Assembly: GCA_000308255.3 (NCBI GenBank)
Contig: HG326663.1
Span: 331,690 to 395,689 of the forward strand
Length of the DNA: 64,000 nt
Reading direction: 5' to 3'
Source: Anaerococcus pacaensis 9403502
GTDB taxonomy: Bacteria; Bacillota; Clostridia; Tissierellales; Peptoniphilaceae
The notes under the pieces were generated by a model. It did no database searches. It had not been told where the DNA came from and worked only from the letters and a program-made list of their open reading frames with translations. Shown here one piece after another: positions 62,719 to 64,000 of this stretch (position 1 is the first letter of the stretch; every line of letters starts with the position of its first letter). The translations under genes and the position numbers were made by a program.

Positions 62719-62769
62719 TTGACAGATAAATGTCATATGATATAATGAACATATGAACACATATTCATT
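62719..62769 (+). promoter_or_regulatory. Promoter and SmtB/ArsR-type operator of the metal efflux operon
   Basis: TTGACA (62719-62724), 16-bp spacer, TATAAT (62741-62746). Downstream of the -10 lies an imperfect dyad of ATGAA half-sites (62745, 62753) and TTCAT (62764-62768), the usual pattern for SmtB/CzrA repressors. Metal binding to the repressor would release it. Confidence 0.8.
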
Positions 62770-62786
62770 TATTTAAAGGAGGTTAA

Positions 62787-63089
62787 ATGTATGAATCGAT
62801 AAAAAATGCTAGACTTTAAGATATAATGGAGATTTCAGACCTATTTAAGGTTTTTGCAGATTCTACTAGACTTAGAATCCTCCATAAGCTTTTTAATAGG
62901 CCTATAAGTGTAGGAGTCATAGCAGAGGCTCTTTATATGAGCCAATCAGCTATTTGCCACCAGCTTAAATATCTAAAGGATAGCAACCTAGTAAAATCAG
63001 AAAGAAATGGCAAGTCTATATATTATTCACTTGCTGATAATCATATAAAGACAATTTTTAAGACAGGATTAGAACATATTAAAGAATAG
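62787..63089 (+). pseudogene. SmtB/CzrA-type ArsR-family repressor with in-frame stop at codon 11
   Basis: The good ribosome site AAAGGAGG precedes an ATG at 62787 that reads MYESIKNARL, then TAA (62817-62819), then continues in the same frame as DIMEISDLFKVFADSTRLRIL. The part from ATG 62826 gives 87 aa with the complete winged helix (VGVIAEALYMSQSAICHQLKYL). The alpha5 metal site is present as Asp-x-His...His-xx-Glu in ADNHIKTIFKTGLEHIKE, the SmtB zinc set. A shortened protein might be made by re-initiation at 62826, which lacks a good ribosome site of its own. Hence a possibly weakened or lost repressor. Confidence 0.75.
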
Positions 63090-63098
63090 GAGAATATA

Positions 63099-63323
63099 AT
63101 GAAAGTAAAATACAAAGTAGAAAGTGATGACCTATGTCCAAATTGTGCAGCAAAGATTGAAGAGGCTGTTAAGAAAATTGATGGAGTAAATGATGCCAAC
63201 CTATCATTCCTAACTTTGAAGCTAAAGATGGAATTAGCTGATGGTGCTGATGAAGATGCTATCTTTGATGAGGCTAATAGACTTGCTGATAAACTTGAGC
63301 CAGGGACTGTCTTAGTGAGGTAG
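63099..63323 (+). CDS. Free heavy-metal-associated (HMA) domain protein
   Basis: A 74-aa HMA-fold protein (CopZ-like size). The metal loop is DDLCPNCAAKIEE with CxxC, followed by the usual beta-alpha-beta pattern (VNDANLSFLTLKLKMEL). AGGAG precedes the ATG, 9 bp after the repressor gene. Likely delivers Zn/Cd to the ATPase downstream. Confidence 0.88.
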   Translation: MKVKYKVESDDLCPNCAAKIEEAVKKIDGVNDANLSFLTLKLKMELADGADEDAIFDEANRLADKLEPGTVLVR

Positions 63324-63326
63324 GAT

Positions 63327-64000
63327 ATGTTTGAGTCTATGACAGATGCTCACAAAAAGGAGCTTAGTAAACTTATAGCTATAGGTATTTTTACTGCTAT
63401 ATTAGCAGTATTAAGGAATAATATAGGTGAAAGTATATGGATTGTGGGTGGGTTTTTATTAGCCTACTTGCTATCCGCATGGAATGTTTTGATAAAAGGG
63501 TTTAAGGGAATCATCCGTGGCCAGGCCATGGATGAAAACTTCCTTTTGTCTATAGCATCAATTGCAGCCTTCATCCTAGGCCAATATATAGAAGCAATTG
63601 CTGTAATACTTTTTTATAATTTTGGTGATTTATTTGAAAATATAGCAAGCCATAAGTCCCGCCAAAACATAGAAGGACTCCTAGACTTAGTGCCTGATGT
63701 GGCCAATAAGGTAAACCCAGATGGTTCTACTACAGAAATCGACCTAGATGATGTAGAAGTAGGAGATATCCTCCTGGTTCGTGATGGTGAGAAAATTGGC
63801 GTGGATGGTGTCGTTATAGAAGGCCATGGTCTACTTGATACATCTTCTGTTACTGGAGAATCCATGCCAGTAGAAGCCGAAGTAGGGTCTGAGATTATAT
63901 CTTCATCTCTTCTTACTGAAGGGATTATCAAAATGGAAGCTAAGAAAGAATTTGATGATTCCGTTGCTGCAAAGATTATGGAGATTATAGAAGATTCCGC
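63327..64000 (+). CDS. Heavy-metal-translocating P1B-type ATPase, 5' part
   Basis: The first about 224 residues of a ZntA/CadA-like pump; the gene runs past the window. Seen: about four membrane helices (about 15-105), the QAMDENFLLSIASIAAFILGQYIEA segment typical of Zn/Cd/Pb pumps, and the actuator domain with TGES at about 174-177. No N-terminal HMA domain is fused: that domain is the separate gene upstream. It starts 3 bp after the HMA gene. The CPC transmembrane motif and catalytic DKTGT are beyond the edge, so metal specificity rests on similarity and operon context. Confidence 0.9.
   Translation, partial: MFESMTDAHKKELSKLIAIGIFTAILAVLRNNIGESIWIVGGFLLAYLLSAWNVLIKGFKGIIRGQAMDENFLLSIASIAAFILGQYIEAIAVILFYNFGDLFENIASHKSRQNIEGLLDLVPDVANKVNPDGSTTEIDLDDVEVGDILLVRDGEKIGVDGVVIEGHGLLDTSSVTGESMPVEAEVGSEIISSSLLTEGIIKMEAKKEFDDSVAAKIMEIIEDS

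Overview
The window looks like the chromosome of a low-GC, strictly anaerobic Gram-positive coccus, most likely Anaerococcus or a close relative in the Peptoniphilaceae. This is inferred from AT-rich coding sequence, [FeFe]-hydrogenase maturases, strong AGGAGG-type ribosome sites, many sortase substrates and Firmicutes-type lipoproteins. No rRNA, tRNA or CRISPR array was seen.

Layout. At 0-2.6 kb are hydG-hydF. At 2.7-12 kb is a six-gene minus-strand pilus operon in the order adhesin, 72-aa protein, SipA-like, major pilin, class B sortase, proline-rich minor pilin. Apart from the 72-aa gene this is the gene order of the Streptococcus pyogenes FCT (cpa-sipA-fctA-srtC-fctB) locus. At 12-26 kb is a second, class C sortase pilus region: three overlapping sortases, an ancillary pilin (15.9-18.1 kb) and a major pilin (23.2-25.5 kb) with a long structured leader. 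It is interrupted by a Panacea/MazF-like toxin-antitoxin pair, maf, an AlbA_2/HATPase regulator flanked by 48-bp direct repeats, and two membrane proteins. At 26-31 kb is an accessory patch: a phage-type amidase, 154-bp tandem repeats, a YvrJ-like peptide, a 23-aa acidic peptide, a dinJ/yafQ pair with a frameshifted toxin, a small sigma factor, and a decayed IS3-family element inserted in a terminator. At 31.5-44 kb are a 3265-aa surface adhesin with a candidate Cys-Gln thioester domain and a smaller secreted relative. At 44-49 kb is a TelA / substrate-binding / XpaC / VWA-lipoprotein operon.

From 49.8 kb on come a bilobal retropepsin-like protein with its lipoprotein partner, two paralogous XRE membrane regulators, an ABC exporter, an XRE/DUF6442-like pair behind a consensus promoter with two operators, uvrB-uvrA, four tiny membrane proteins, and the start of a zinc/cadmium efflux operon (SmtB/CzrA-type repressor, free HMA protein, P1B ATPase cut by the window edge).

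The most unusual non-genic signal is a pair of GC-rich, hairpin-studded elements (15394-15788 and 49008-49592). They are inverted copies of each other about 33 kb apart, and at least one hairpin differs between copies by a compensated base pair. Related small palindromic repeats occur at 4.8-5.3, 26.2, 27.2-27.7 and 49.7 kb. Several genes look recently damaged: yafQ (frameshift), IS orfB (nonsense codon) and the ArsR regulator (in-frame TAA at codon 11).
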